Below are positions 24,204-35,561 of a DNA stretch of 64,000 nt, piece by piece. The number at the start of each line of letters is the position of its first letter. Position 1 is the first letter of the stretch. Below the pieces are notes generated by a model. The model made no database searches. It was not told the origin of the DNA and saw only the letters and a program-made list of their open reading frames with translations. The stretch spans positions 2,728,001 to 2,792,000 of the forward strand of contig JAKULF010000009.1 in assembly GCA_022661535.1 (NCBI GenBank). Direction: 5' to 3'. This DNA comes from Eutypa lata. Lineage: Eukaryota; Ascomycota; Sordariomycetes; Xylariales; Diatrypaceae. The translations under genes were made by a program, and so were the position numbers.

Positions 24204-26295
24204 ATGGAGTCCTCGCGTGGCCCCCCGAGAGTCAAGAACAAGGGCGCTGCGCCCGTTCAGATATCGGCCGAGCAACTTCTCCGAGAAGCTGTAGACCGTC
24301 AGGAGACAGGCCTGCAGGCCCCGACCCAGCGTTTCGCCGACTTGGAGGAGCTTCATGAATTCCAGGGCAGGAAGAGAAAGGAGTTTGAGGATTATGTCAG
24401 GCGCAATAGGGTGAATATGAACAATTGGATGCGCTATGCCGCATGGGAACTTGAGCAGAAGGAATTCAAGGTAGGTCCTCATCCCGTCCTCCAGTCACAA
24501 TCCAGCTAACACTCCAAAGCGTGCTCGCTCTATCTTCGAACGAGCTCTCGATGTCGACTCTACCTCCGCTGTGTTATGGATCAGATATATCGAGGCGGAG
24601 ATGAAGACTCGAAATGTCAATCATGCTAGGAATCTCCTCGACCGGGCCGTCACCATCCTACCCCGTGTGGATAAGCTATGGTACAAATATGTCTACATGG
24701 AGGAGACCCTAGGCAACATCCCCGGAACCAGACAGGTCTTCGAGAGATGGATGACGTGGGAACCAGACGAGGCTGCCTGGAGCGCCTACATTAAGCTCGA
24801 AAAGCGATACGGCGAAATTCAGCGTGCTCGAGATATATTCGAGCGCTTCACCATAGTTCATCCTGAGCCGCGCAACTGGCTCAAGTGGGCTAAGTTTGAG
24901 GAAGAATATGGCACGAGTGATCTGGTGAGACACGTGTTCGGAGCAGCTGTCGAATCACTCGGCGATGAGTTCGTTGACGAAAGACTCTTCATAGCATACT
25001 CTCGCTTCGAGGCCAAACTCAAAGAGTACGAGCGGGCCAGGGCAATCTACAAGTATGCCCTTGATCGGCTACCCCGGTCCAAATCTATGGGCCTCCACAA
25101 AGCTTATACTACCTTCGAGAAGCAGTACGGCGATAGGTCAGGGGTAGAAGATGTTGTTCTGTCCAAGAGGAGGCGGCTGTACGAGGATCAGATCAAGGAA
25201 AATCCCAAGAACTACGACGTATGGTTTGACTATGCTCGACTAGAAGAGCTGTCGGGCGATGCAGATCGCGTTAGGGATGTCTACGAGAGGGCAGTGGCCC
25301 AAATACCGCCGACGCAGGAGAAACGCCATTGGCGTCGCTATATTTATCTATGGATTTTTTATGCCATCTGGGAGGAGATGGAAGCTAAGGACACGGAAAG
25401 AGCTGGTCAGGTCTACAAACTATGCCTCGACTTGATACCCCACAAGAAGTTCACATTTGCCAAGGTATGGCTGCTAAGGGCTGAATTTGAGATCCGGCAG
25501 GGCCATCTCACAGCGGCCCGGAAAATCCTGGGCCAAGCCATCGGCATGTGTCCGAAAGACAAGCTCTTCAAGGGCTACATAAATCTAGAACTCAAGCTTT
25601 TCGAGTTTGTGCGCTGTCGAACGCTCTACGAGAAACACCTCGAGTGGAATCACAACAACGGCCAGACCTGGATTAAGTTTGCTGAGCTGGAAAGAGGTCT
25701 GGACGACTTGGAGAGGACGAGGGCCATATTTGAGCTTGCTATCAACCAGCCCGATCTAGATATGCCTGAGCTGGTGTGGAAAGCCTACATAGACTTCGAG
25801 GAAGAGGAGGGCGAGTACGACAGGACGCGGAAGCTCTACGAGCGATTACTGGAGAAGACAGATCACGTCAAGGTGTGGATCAGCTACGCGCACTTCGAGG
25901 TCAACATCCAAGAGGAAGACGACGAGGAAGAAGCGGGAGGCGAGGCAGAGGAGGAGGAGGAGCGACCGGTCAGCGAAGCGGCCAAGGCAAGAGCCCGCCG
26001 CGTCTTCGGGCGCGCCCACAAGAGCATGAAGGACAAGGACCTCAAGGAGGAGAGGGTCACCCTCCTCAACGCCTGGCTGTCTTTCGAGCGCACCCACGGG
26101 TCGGCGGAGGACATCGACAAGGTCCAGAAGCAGATGCCCCGCAAGGTGAAGCGCAGGCGCAGACTCGAGGACGACACGTTCGAGGAGTACATCGACTACG
26201 TGTTCCCGGCGGACGACGAGCAGAAGCAGGACCAGTTGAAGATGCTGGCCATGGCCCAGGCCTGGAAGCAGGGTGGTGGGGCAATGCTCAAGTAA
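24204..26295 (+). CDS. clf1: Pre-mRNA splicing factor Clf1 (Crooked-neck/Syf3)
   Basis: Scaffold of the Prp19-associated (NTC) complex, which joins the spliceosome on activation. The exons are 24204-24470 and 24520-26295, with a 49-bp GTAGGT intron containing GCTAAC; together they encode 680 aa, the usual length. After a basic N-terminus ([23 protein letters not shown]) the protein is nearly all HAT (half-TPR) repeats. Examples are [56 protein letters not shown] and [27 protein letters not shown], with conserved W..Y and E..R.R.I(F/Y)ERA spacing. A Glu-rich insert (about residues 565-590) lies within a late repeat. The last 400 bp are clearly more G+C-rich than the rest. Confidence 0.96.
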
Positions 26296-28552
26296 TTGAT
26301 TGCTACACACCTAAGTACTTACCTATGTAGGCAAGGTCAGGTCTAACAACATTGTATATAATATGTACGTGCCACTACTATTAATTTTTCGCCTATCGAT
26401 GGACGAGTTGGTTGAGAAAGAATGTGTTATTATATACCGTCCCGTCCCCAGCTGTCCAAGCGGTGTCGTCGTGTGAAACGTGCGCCAAGACACAAGCTCC
26501 CGCATGCCAATAGTTGCGGCTCGGACGGGGGGCTCCCTTTTAAACTAACGTTACCTACCCCCACGAATCGATCTACACAGTTAGGTATCTCCACATCCAT
26601 GCCAGACGGGTATTCGAACAGGATCGGAAGGAAGAGAAACTAACCGTCGGAGCGATCCTGTTGGTATTCTATTTGTCGTGATTTCATAAATGTAATAGTC
26701 AGACAGAAAACCCTTTGCTGCAGTTGGTTCCGCAGGAATGGGAATGGGTTCCTAGTTGGAACTCAAGACATTACACTACTAGGTACATACTTACATATGT
26801 AGGTAATAAATAATACACTTGAGCTACGCCACGTGGCTCCAAACACTTGAGTCCAGTAAGCGAGCTCTCCCGGTTCATTCATAGAGTCATACATAGTACT
26901 GTAGCTAGGTGGTAACATGTAGACCAGGGAAGGCGGAAGGAGCACGATGACATCATGCGGTATTTGTCGGTGTGTCGGTGTATATAACGGGTTGACCGTC
27001 TGACCACGTAGTGCGGAATTCTATCACAGATTTGGATCAGAGACAAATGCTACGGCTTATTCTCTTACCAGGAGGGGGCAAAAGCCCAGTCAGTTACACA
27101 CGATGTATCTTCATTTTTGAAACTTTCATATCCTGTATAACGCACTCGGCTTACACACATCCGACAAGAGCTTCGGTCTACGCTCTGTAGTTAGATGAAT
27201 GCATAGAGAGAATGTGGCAATTCCGTGTCCGGTGAATTTGCATTTTTCTTACTTGCTTTTTACTACTAGGAAAGAATACCAAGATATATTATATAGGAAA
27301 CGTGTATCATAATCTTGTCCGTCCGTCAGTCCATCCATCCATTCCGTTCGTTCATCCGGGCATCGTTTTCCCCAATCTGCTTTCCTCCCCAGCTCCCTTG
27401 CTTCTTCCCTCACACTTGCTCGCCCAATCTGATTGCATGTCATCACTAACTAAAATCTATGCCTCTCCACCATACATGCATCCGATCGATCCCTTCGCAT
27501 TCCCATCTTATTGCCTATCCATAACCCCCGTCTCTCCCCTTACACCGCCAAATCCCTTCCCCTCCTCTTCCCAAAAGAAAAAGTAAAACAGAATCGATGA
27601 TGACAAGAGGACCATCCTATCCCCACCCCATCCCATACATAGTAGCCTATCCTATAGGCACACCCACATACATACCTATAGATATGCATGCATACATATC
27701 TAACCCACTCGTACGGAACGCCGATTCGGAAGAATGAAACAAATTATTAAAAAATACCCCCCCACGCCTTAACGGCACCTGCATAAAGACCACCCGTCCA
27801 TCGTTGATCATTCGCTGAATACCGGATCTGCAACCGTTGGACCTGGGGTGCATTGGCAGCGATCGATGATCTTGACTTTCCGTTCTCCATTTAACAAGAA
27901 GCAAAAAACAACGATTGGTTCATCCTGCCCGTGTACCCGGGCCAAGGTAACAAGGTCTCACACGGATCACCACTACAACAAGCTTTTTTCGCGCTTTTTT
28001 ATGGCACTTTAGTACTTGTCATCGTGGTGATGGTGGTGGTGGCGGCGGGGTCGCCCATCTGTCACAAATCAATGGCATCAGTGTAACTGTTCTTCGTTTT
28101 TTTGCTAAAACGATATATGCAACGGTATAGCAGAGGAGAAATAATCTTAAGAGACTTGTTTCCCAAGGAAAAGGAATTTCTTGTTTCTATCTTAAAAAGG
28201 AAAGAAAGCAAAAAGGGTAAGGGAGACGGCGTTTAGCGATAATAGGCCCAACACAGGCACAAGGCAGTCCGGTTCATCATTAATCATAAAGCCCAATATT
28301 CTCTATACCAAATAAGACCCAATCTTTTCTTCCCAGCAAGATAGATATAGTGTGGTTACGAGAGATCATGTAGTCGTGTGAAGTCGTCAAAAAGAAACAC
28401 AATCCGTGACAGGGGAGCATTCTTGCCCTGGGAGTGGGAGAACCATCGGGTTTTGAAGTGATTCTGTTTCAAGTCCCAGGGACGAGGAGCGACAAGGACC
28501 TGGCATACCCCATTCACTACGACACTTCCCACTAGCTCTAGCAGCTTTACCT
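26296..28552. other. Convergent intergenic region, no gene seen
   Basis: 2.26 kb between the 3' ends of clf1 (+) and the DUF3824-like gene (-). It holds pyrimidine-rich stretches (27,300-27,590), tacatacatacctata repeats near 27,660 and a GTGATGGTGGTGGTGG run near 28,030. No protein or RNA gene was recognised. Confidence 0.5.
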
Positions 28553-30718
28553 CTAGTCGTAGCCGACGGGAGGAGCGGGTAAAGCAGCCGAGTAGGGGTT
28601 TCCGTCGGTGTAATGAGGTTCGTCATCATAGCGACTGGTCCTTGGGGGAGCTGATGTAGACCAATTGTCAGTCCTTGATCTGCCATCATAGTCTGAATTC
28701 GAATTTGCCCGTCTAAGCCGCTCCAATCGTCTCTCGTGGCGTCTCTTCTTCTCCTGCTTCCATTCATTGAGCATTTTGGTCTGCTCCCGTGCCTCCTTCA
28801 GTTCGTGCACAGCACCTTGTATAGTGATGGCAGCGATACCAACTGAGGCCGCATCTTGTAATATTGCTTTGGTTTTGAGCTTTTTCGCCTCCGCCGGGGA
28901 GAGCTTGCCTTCCTTCACTGCCTTGTGCCTTGCGTTACGAGCGCCCATGCTACCATATACGCCGTTCACCGCATGAATTGTTGCAACGCTTGCCATGCCT
29001 GCTGTGAGCAATTGCTTACCTCTCATCTTCTTCGTATTCTTCTCGTCATCCTCCGAATCGCCGAGGTCACTGCTGGAAACAGAACCAGATCTGCCCCCAC
29101 GTTGTCGAGAGCGACTGCCGTGTCTACCGCTTGCGCTTCTGTCATCGTCGTAGTCGTCACCTCGACCACCTCTCATGTAACCTCGAGAAGTGTAGTCGTC
29201 ATCGTAGTCGGAGTAACGATCGCCCGGGCTTCGATGACGGCTCTTGCGCGAAGACCGATCGTCGTAGTAATCATCATCATCGCGAGCATCTCGGGAATCT
29301 CGGCCCTCGTCAGGGCCACTACCAAGACCAATCTTGGCAAGGCTACGCCGAGCACCATCAACAATGCTGCGACTACGGCTGCGGCGTCTTCGTGGAGAAC
29401 GCTCGCGCTCGCGGCTGTCGTACGAGTCAGGGCTACCCCTACGGGACCGGGACCTGGAGCGAGAACTGTCGAGTAGCTTTTTAGCGCCTATGGCCCCTAG
29501 GCCGGCCGTAGCTAAGGCCGCTATGCCACTCTTCCCACGGCTACGGCTATCGGAACGGGCGCGAGAACGAGATCGACTTCTCCCCGTTCTTGGATCCGCC
29601 TCGATATCCTTTCGAGGGCCATTCAGCATGCGGTTACCGACAAGACCACCTACGACGGACTCAAGCAGATGACGCTTGCCGTCCTTGCTAGGATCATGGG
29701 CGGCGTCGATTGTTGCTGCACCGGCAGCGGCGGTGAGGACGCGCTTCATCTTCTCGCCTTTCCAGCCGCCTGGTTCCTTGGAAACACGGAAGGCTTCGGC
29801 AGCACCAGCGACTAACGAGGCCTTGGCAGCCTTCTGCATCCTTACTGCCGGAGTATCCTGGGATTTGGAACGGGAGCGCCTGGAATCAACGCTGCCTCGG
29901 CGACTCCTTGCATCGGACCGACGATCATCCTGATCGGAACCGGCTCCCGTCAAAGCCTTGATGGCGCCGCCGAGACCAGCAGCGGAAAGAGCATTCTCGA
30001 GGAAAGACTTGTTTCCCTTGCGACCTCGAGGATCCTCGTCATCGTCCGAGTAGTATTCGACGACACGCCCATCTCGGCCCTTGTGGACAACGTAGGTGGA
30101 TTTCTTGTCTTCTTTTCCGGCATGTTTGTTGTAGAAGTCAGCACCCTGGTAACCAGCAAGAGCACCGGCAGCTCCAAGAGCGGCAGAAGCAGCGACATTT
30201 CGATGAACTTCAATGCCTTCTTCTTTTGCTTCGCGACGATCCCAAAGCTCCTTAGCACCAGCAGCAACAACACCGCCAACAATGGCGGCCATGATTTTCT
30301 CCTGCTTGTTTAGAACCCGCTTACGAGTCCTCTCCTCTTCTTCGTAGTAGAGGCTGCCTGGTTTCTTATGAGAGCGGGAACCGCGATCACGGTCGCGAGC
30401 ATCATGTTGACGACGCTGCTCGTAATAGTAGTAATCATCGTAGCCGGGTTCGGCTGACCGGGCTCTCCGGATATCTCTTGAGGAACCAGGAGGAGGGAAG
30501 TCACGGTGGATTTCCTCTACTGAAAGATCGCTATCCTCGCGAGCTCGAGGGATAAGTTCGGTACGACTGGAAGTCTTTACTCGATAGTAGGGATCTTGCG
30601 GATCAGCATATCGAGGCTCAACTACCCTTTCCCGGCGATCGGTTTGATATCGTCGTGAATAATCACGGTCGCGTTCTCGCTCCCGTGCGGGAAGGTCGTA
30701 TGGATCATAAGCCGACAT
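28553..30718 (-). CDS. Arg/Ser/Asp-rich DUF3824-like protein
   Basis: Function unknown. A single exon gives 721 aa. The N-terminus is rich in Arg, Asp and Tyr (RERERDRDYSRRYQTDRRERVVEPRY, YDDYYYYEQRRQHDARDRDR). Several Ala/Gly-rich segments with small-residue spacing follow. The first, around residues 140-200, is IMAAIVGGVVAAGAKELWDRREA then AASAALGAAGALAGYQGADFY. Others are FLENALSAAGLGGAIKALTG, RVLTAAAGAATIDAAHD and SGIAALATAGLGAIGAKKLLD. SR/RS-rich linkers separate them (SRSRSRRGSPDSYDSRERERSPRRRRSRSRS). This matches fungal DUF3824 proteins with glycine-zipper-like repeats. The C-terminus (KQLLTAGMASVATIHAVNGVYGS, HELKEAREQTKMLNEWKQEKKRRHERRLERLRR) could form a hydrophobic hairpin plus a coiled coil. 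No signal peptide is visible. The low-complexity sequence creates long meaningless frames on the other strand. Confidence 0.8.
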   Translation of the reverse strand: MSAYDPYDLPARERERDRDYSRRYQTDRRERVVEPRYADPQDPYYRVKTSSRTELIPRAREDSDLSVEEIHRDFPPPGSSRDIRRARSAEPGYDDYYYYEQRRQHDARDRDRGSRSHKKPGSLYYEEEERTRKRVLNKQEKIMAAIVGGVVAAGAKELWDRREAKEEGIEVHRNVAASAALGAAGALAGYQGADFYNKHAGKEDKKSTYVVHKGRDGRVVEYYSDDDEDPRGRKGNKSFLENALSAAGLGGAIKALTGAGSDQDDRRSDARSRRGSVDSRRSRSKSQDTPAVRMQKAAKASLVAGAAEAFRVSKEPGGWKGEKMKRVLTAAAGAATIDAAHDPSKDGKRHLLESVVGGLVGNRMLNGPRKDIEADPRTGRSRSRSRARSDSRSRGKSGIAALATAGLGAIGAKKLLDSSRSRSRSRRGSPDSYDSRERERSPRRRRSRSRSIVDGARRSLAKIGLGSGPDEGRDSRDARDDDDYYDDRSSRKSRHRSPGDRYSDYDDDYTSRGYMRGGRGDDYDDDRSASGRHGSRSRQRGGRSGSVSSSDLGDSEDDEKNTKKMRGKQLLTAGMASVATIHAVNGVYGSMGARNARHKAVKEGKLSPAEAKKLKTKAILQDAASVGIAAITIQGAVHELKEAREQTKMLNEWKQEKKRRHERRLERLRRANSNSDYDGRSRTDNWSTSAPPRTSRYDDEPHYTDGNPYSAALPAPPVGYD

Positions 30719-32758
30719 GCCGCTACAATAAAGTTTGAACGGATCGTTTTAGTTACAAATCTAAGCGACTTAGTAATGTGTGTATAGAGAATAGAGTTTA
30801 AGTTTGGTGAAATTGAAGGTACTTGAAAGTAAATTGTCTAAGATTAATGATGATCAGACAATGATGATGATGGTGATAGCTGATGAAACAAGGTTGGATT
30901 CGGTATAAATGAAGTGTAGGTGGGCGGGCGTTGCGTTACAATGGTAGAGGGGAAAAGGGAAGGCCGACATGAGTGAGGCGGGGCAAACTTGACTTTGTGT
31001 AGCTGGTGTGCGCCTTGGAGGGAGCCTACAGGTGATGTAAAGTATATTTTGCCTCTGTCTACTTACGATGGGCACATATGTAGAGACCTAATGTAGATGC
31101 TGAGTATCCCTATGCTGATAGATATATGGAGATTTGTTTTTAATCTACTTCTAAGTGACTAGGACTAGCCCTACACTATTGCTAGTGTGTCATCATTCCC
31201 TGTACAAGTACCTAACTTCCAACCTAAAGACTGGTATGCAGAGCTCAATCCGCGTGACGTCAACCCGTATAAGTAGGGCCATCCTCAATACACAATAAAA
31301 CTGGTTACTAGTAGTAAAGTGGAAAAATCCTCATGTGTAACCTGACGTGGACCAAGAAAAGAAATATGGAAGAAAATGGAAGAAATAAAATCGATATGGT
31401 AGGTTTTCTTTGTGTATTTTCAAACTTAGTTGATGCGACATTAGGTAGATAAGTAGTTGTAACATATGCTCTAATCTGAAGCTGATTTAGTTTTCCTCAA
31501 TCTCAGTCAGAGAGGCATAATTCATCGAATCTTTATTTTGGGATTGCTATTATACATAACGACTACTGTAGCAGAAGCTTTTATTTTTCCTTTTTATCAC
31601 ACTTCAATGACCAAGTCTAAACGCATGAAATTCCATCGTTCCGAAAACTCCATATGCGAAACAATCCACGCCATGCCATGCCATGCCATACGACATGCAG
31701 CTGGGAGTCATTTTGTCGCGAGTTTGATGCTTTTCTCTAGCGGTAAAGGAAAAAAAAGGTACCAACCACCAACGCAACATGGCAGCGTTCCGGATGGTCA
31801 AATGAATGAGGCAAGCGCATCATCCAGGGACAAACAAACCAAAAACGGTAGGATCCCCAAGGATATCGCAACAGGATGGTAAATGACCAACCAGATTCAG
31901 CCTCCATAGCCAAACCGTTCCCCACGCGGTAAAGCTTTTTTTTTCTTCTTCTCAAATCATCCTAATCTCCCGGGCCGAAGTCAACACCAAGAATTTTGAT
32001 GTGAATGTCTTGAAATCGTCAGTTCCGTTTAGGGGTTGCAAACAACCATAACCAGATGGCTATGGGTAACCATAAGTGTTACCTCAAACCCCTCTCTGTC
32101 TCCCCTCTCTGTCTACAGGCGTGAAAAGCAGACCTGACCAGCACGGAAGAGACGGAGATGCAATCAAACACAGAGTGGATGATGTAAGCAAATCCTAGTA
32201 AATCCATCAAATCATCATAGCCGTTCCAAGACAATCTTCCAGTGCCTCTCAGCACTCATCATTGCCTCTCGCATCGTCGGCTTTTATCGTTTCCAAATGG
32301 TGTCGTCTATCGCTTCACCTCTATCAGCAGCATCCATCTGGATCGCCGACTGCCTTAAGAGTCATTTGCATACCACGGGGAGAAGAATATGCCCCCTGTA
32401 ACAACCCATCATCTATGACTCTGTATTGTGCGCATATGTGAGCACACTGAAATCTCGTATATCGTTTTGGTATCGTTTCTTGCCTGGCATTAGGCTATAA
32501 AGGGAGAATCATGAAAAGATCGCTCAAAACCGTAGCGCGTAGAAGTAATCGTAGGGATGCCATGGTGATGTGATTCTCACCGTGCATCCGCCTTCGTTCG
32601 TGAATGATTCATGTTCCTGGACTCTGTCTGCAAACTAGCCAAGTATGCTTGTCTCATACCAGGTATAGACACGATCGGTTGAGTAGCTGCAACTTATCCC
32701 ATTGGTACAAACATTAGCTTGGACCAAATGAGCAGCTCAAGGAACCATGAGAATCAAG
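30719..32758. other. Intergenic, no gene recognised
   Basis: 2.0 kb between the 5' end of the DUF3824-like gene and the 3' end of the La-motif gene, both minus strand. It contains short repeats such as atgccatgccatgccat near 31,672-31,689 and no convincing coding sequence. Confidence 0.5.
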
Positions 32759-35561
32759 TTATGATTGTCCGGCATCATGTCCACCGTTAACCCCGTTAAC
32801 AGTGATTTGGCTCGCTTGAGGGTCACGCCAGTATTCGCCAGTCTCCTGTACGGCTCCATTGGTCTGTATATGCATACCGGAATTACCAGGCGATGACATT
32901 TCGTGTTTCCTACCGACACTATATGGCATTTTGGTACCGTTGGGATCTTGCTCTCCAGTTGATCCTGTACGCTCTGATTCTGTATTACCACCAAAAACGC
33001 CGGGTGAGAATTCGGGAACTGCAGCGGACAAGTGAGAGTCCAAGGCGGAATGGCCATTGAGGCCACTGGTCATTGGTGACACCATGTGGTCCCCGTTTAC
33101 GTAAGGTGTAAAGGGGGGGTTGGGGCCACTTGGCGAGAAGACAGTGGATGGGTCCGTCGGATAAACCCCATGCATCATGTTAGGGTAGACTGCTGGCATT
33201 TGTGGGCGATGGTGTCGATGAAGAGACTTTGGGCCGTCATTTTGAGCCGAAGGGTCTCTCTGATCCATTGGTTGGACCCAAGTGTCCCATCCCTCTCGTC
33301 GACGTATTCGATCAAGCCCATCCTCGCCCGTAACAAGCTCAACTTCCCTAGAGCTTTCGCTTGCAGCGCGGACAAGATTATGATCATGAGTCAGGTCCTG
33401 CATCCGCCTGAATTGAGTGATGAACTTCAAAAACACGAAACCCTGTGAGTCCATGTGCTTCCGCAGAAACATGTCTTTGCAGAGGTTGTCAATAGAAAAA
33501 TAGTACTCAATTTGAGTTTGAACCAATGCCAAGATACTGGTTTCAAAGTAAGGGAATGGAGATGGTTGCTGAGGGTACATTGCCGCATCGTAGGGCACAT
33601 TGACAGGTTGAACCGGTGGTGCTCTCCCACTACCGTGCCGGCCACCGTTTGAGTGTGATCTGCTTGACATTGATCCCGGACGACCACGGTGGCTTCCCGG
33701 GGGTGGAGCTTGGAAAGGAGCTCCGTATGGTAGTTGAGGATAGCCAGGACTATACTGTTGAGGAGCTTGTCGAGATGGATTAGTCGTGGAAAGGGCATAT
33801 CCCGTAGCACCCATGCTGAATGACGATTGGGGTTGATGAGGCAAGCCAGCGGAGCTGGGATGGCCACCGCGACCGCGACCATTACCCCGAGCTCGCTCAG
33901 CGGGCCGGGGGTTAACACCATTCTGGGCAGGATATGTAGTCTCCTGTGATGGATAAATGTTAATATCCTTAACTACACCAGAAGGCTTCGAAGCACCCTC
34001 GGTATGGCGATCCGCATGGCCAGAATGCGTGACTGGCTGTTGGGGAGTCGTTGCTTCGGTCATGTCTGAGCGACTGTGTTTGGTCGGCTCAGGCTTTGTG
34101 TGGTTCTGAGGAAACAGGTCAGTACAGGTTTCCATAAATGGCAACATGTATGCAAAAATCACTCGGCGGACTTACACTTGAGGAGTTCCCAGCATGTTTC
34201 GGAGAGTCAGTGGATGCTGCAGGCTTGCGGGATTCACGAGTCGAGGAAGTATCCGCGGAAGTCCGCTTAGATGCTTGAGGTGCTACAGAGGTAGCTTGAG
34301 AGTCGGATCCATTTCCTTGAATGCGATCATGGAGGTTATCAGTGAACATGGACCTAATCGTAGAATGTGATGATTGATTACCATTTGTGCCAGTCACGCC
34401 AGCATTCTGGTGGCTCCTAGAGGCACCTTCTCGCCCACCTCGAGTGCTACCGGCCCTACCACCGCGAGGGCCACCTCGTGTTGGTAAAGGAGTGTTGAAA
34501 GACACGGATGGAACGAACGGAATAGGCACCCATTTCCGAGCTTTACTCGAAGCCAAGTCCTCTTTTTCGTCCTTATCGGACTTGTCTGTCTGACTCAGTG
34601 ATTTTTCCACGGCAGCCGTTTCGGGCGTGGGCCACGAGGCAGTGTTTGCAACTGAAGGTAAAGCATCAGGCGCCGGCCTGCCTTCCTTTTCGTTGGTCCT
34701 AGAGCCTCTTGGCGCAGATCTACGGAAAGATTGATCGCTATTGTTACGCGCATGGTCAACTCCTTTCTTCTGAGGCTTGTTGGCAGTGAAAGCGGGCTTG
34801 TTATGTACCGCATTTGCGTGCGTACCGTCGCTGGGCACTGATCGTGGCTTCTGGTCGGGATTCGTGACAGCAACGGTGGTGCTTCCATGAGCCGGTGTTC
34901 GTGATGTCGCTACGACAGACGGAGTTGTCTTGGCCTTGGCTGCATGCGCTTCTCTTCTTTGTTGCCAAATGTTGACTGAAGGAATCGGAGCCTCGGTGAG
35001 TTCGGGTTGGGGTAGTGACGCTGTCTCTTTTATATCCTCATCATTTTCCTGGTCTATGTCTTTTTCGGCTGCCCTGTTCTTCTTCCCCCTCTTCTTCCTG
35101 GCATCGCTAGAGTCCTGGACACGAGAGCTCGAGTTGGAACTTCGATCCCGCTTCTCTTCGCCTTGCGGCGCGACCTCGATTTGAGCCTTCTCAACGCTCT
35201 GGCTAGAGGAAATAGACGGCTCAGGCGTCGATTTCGGTGCTTCACGTGTTTCTTCGTGGGACTGTTTTGCATCTGTATCGACGTTGACTTGACCTAGGGG
35301 CGCAGGCGTAACTGAAGCCGGTTCTACAGAGTCGTTTCCGTTGGTAATAGCTGGGGTGGCAGATGATGGTGTATTGCTACTACTAGTCGTAGTAGCAACA
35401 GGATCTTGGGGAGGCTTGTTAGAACCCGGCGTCACTTGGCTCGGATTCGGCTGTGATGGAGCAGCCTGTGACACTGCCTGGCCCTTCGCAGCCTGGGCAT
35501 ATGAGAAGGTGGTCGCAGTCGACATGGCTCCTGAGGTAGGTTTAGCAGTGCCAACAGACAT
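32759..35561 (-). CDS. La-motif RNA-binding protein (LARP1/Slf1/Sro9-like)
   Basis: Probably a cytoplasmic RNA-binding protein that affects mRNA stability or translation, as LARP1-family proteins do. The exons in transcription order are 35561-34176 and 34105-32759, with a 70-bp GTAAGT intron in phase 0, giving 910 aa. The first 640 residues are disordered: Ser/Thr/Pro/Ala-rich with FSYAQAAKG, a Lys-rich patch (ARKKRGKKNRAAEKD), PFVPSVSFNTPLPTRGGPRGGRAGSTRGGREG (RGG-like) and Pro/Gln/Gly stretches. The La motif lies around residues 650-735 (ILALVQTQIEYYFSIDNLCKDMFLRKHMDSQGFVFLKFITQFRRM...D..LVRAA), including the conserved Q-IEYYFS-NL core and F-R-M. No RRM follows, as in the fungal members. 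I chose the ATG at 35561 because the 21 residues before it look non-coding; the ATG at 35525 is also possible. Confidence 0.88.
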
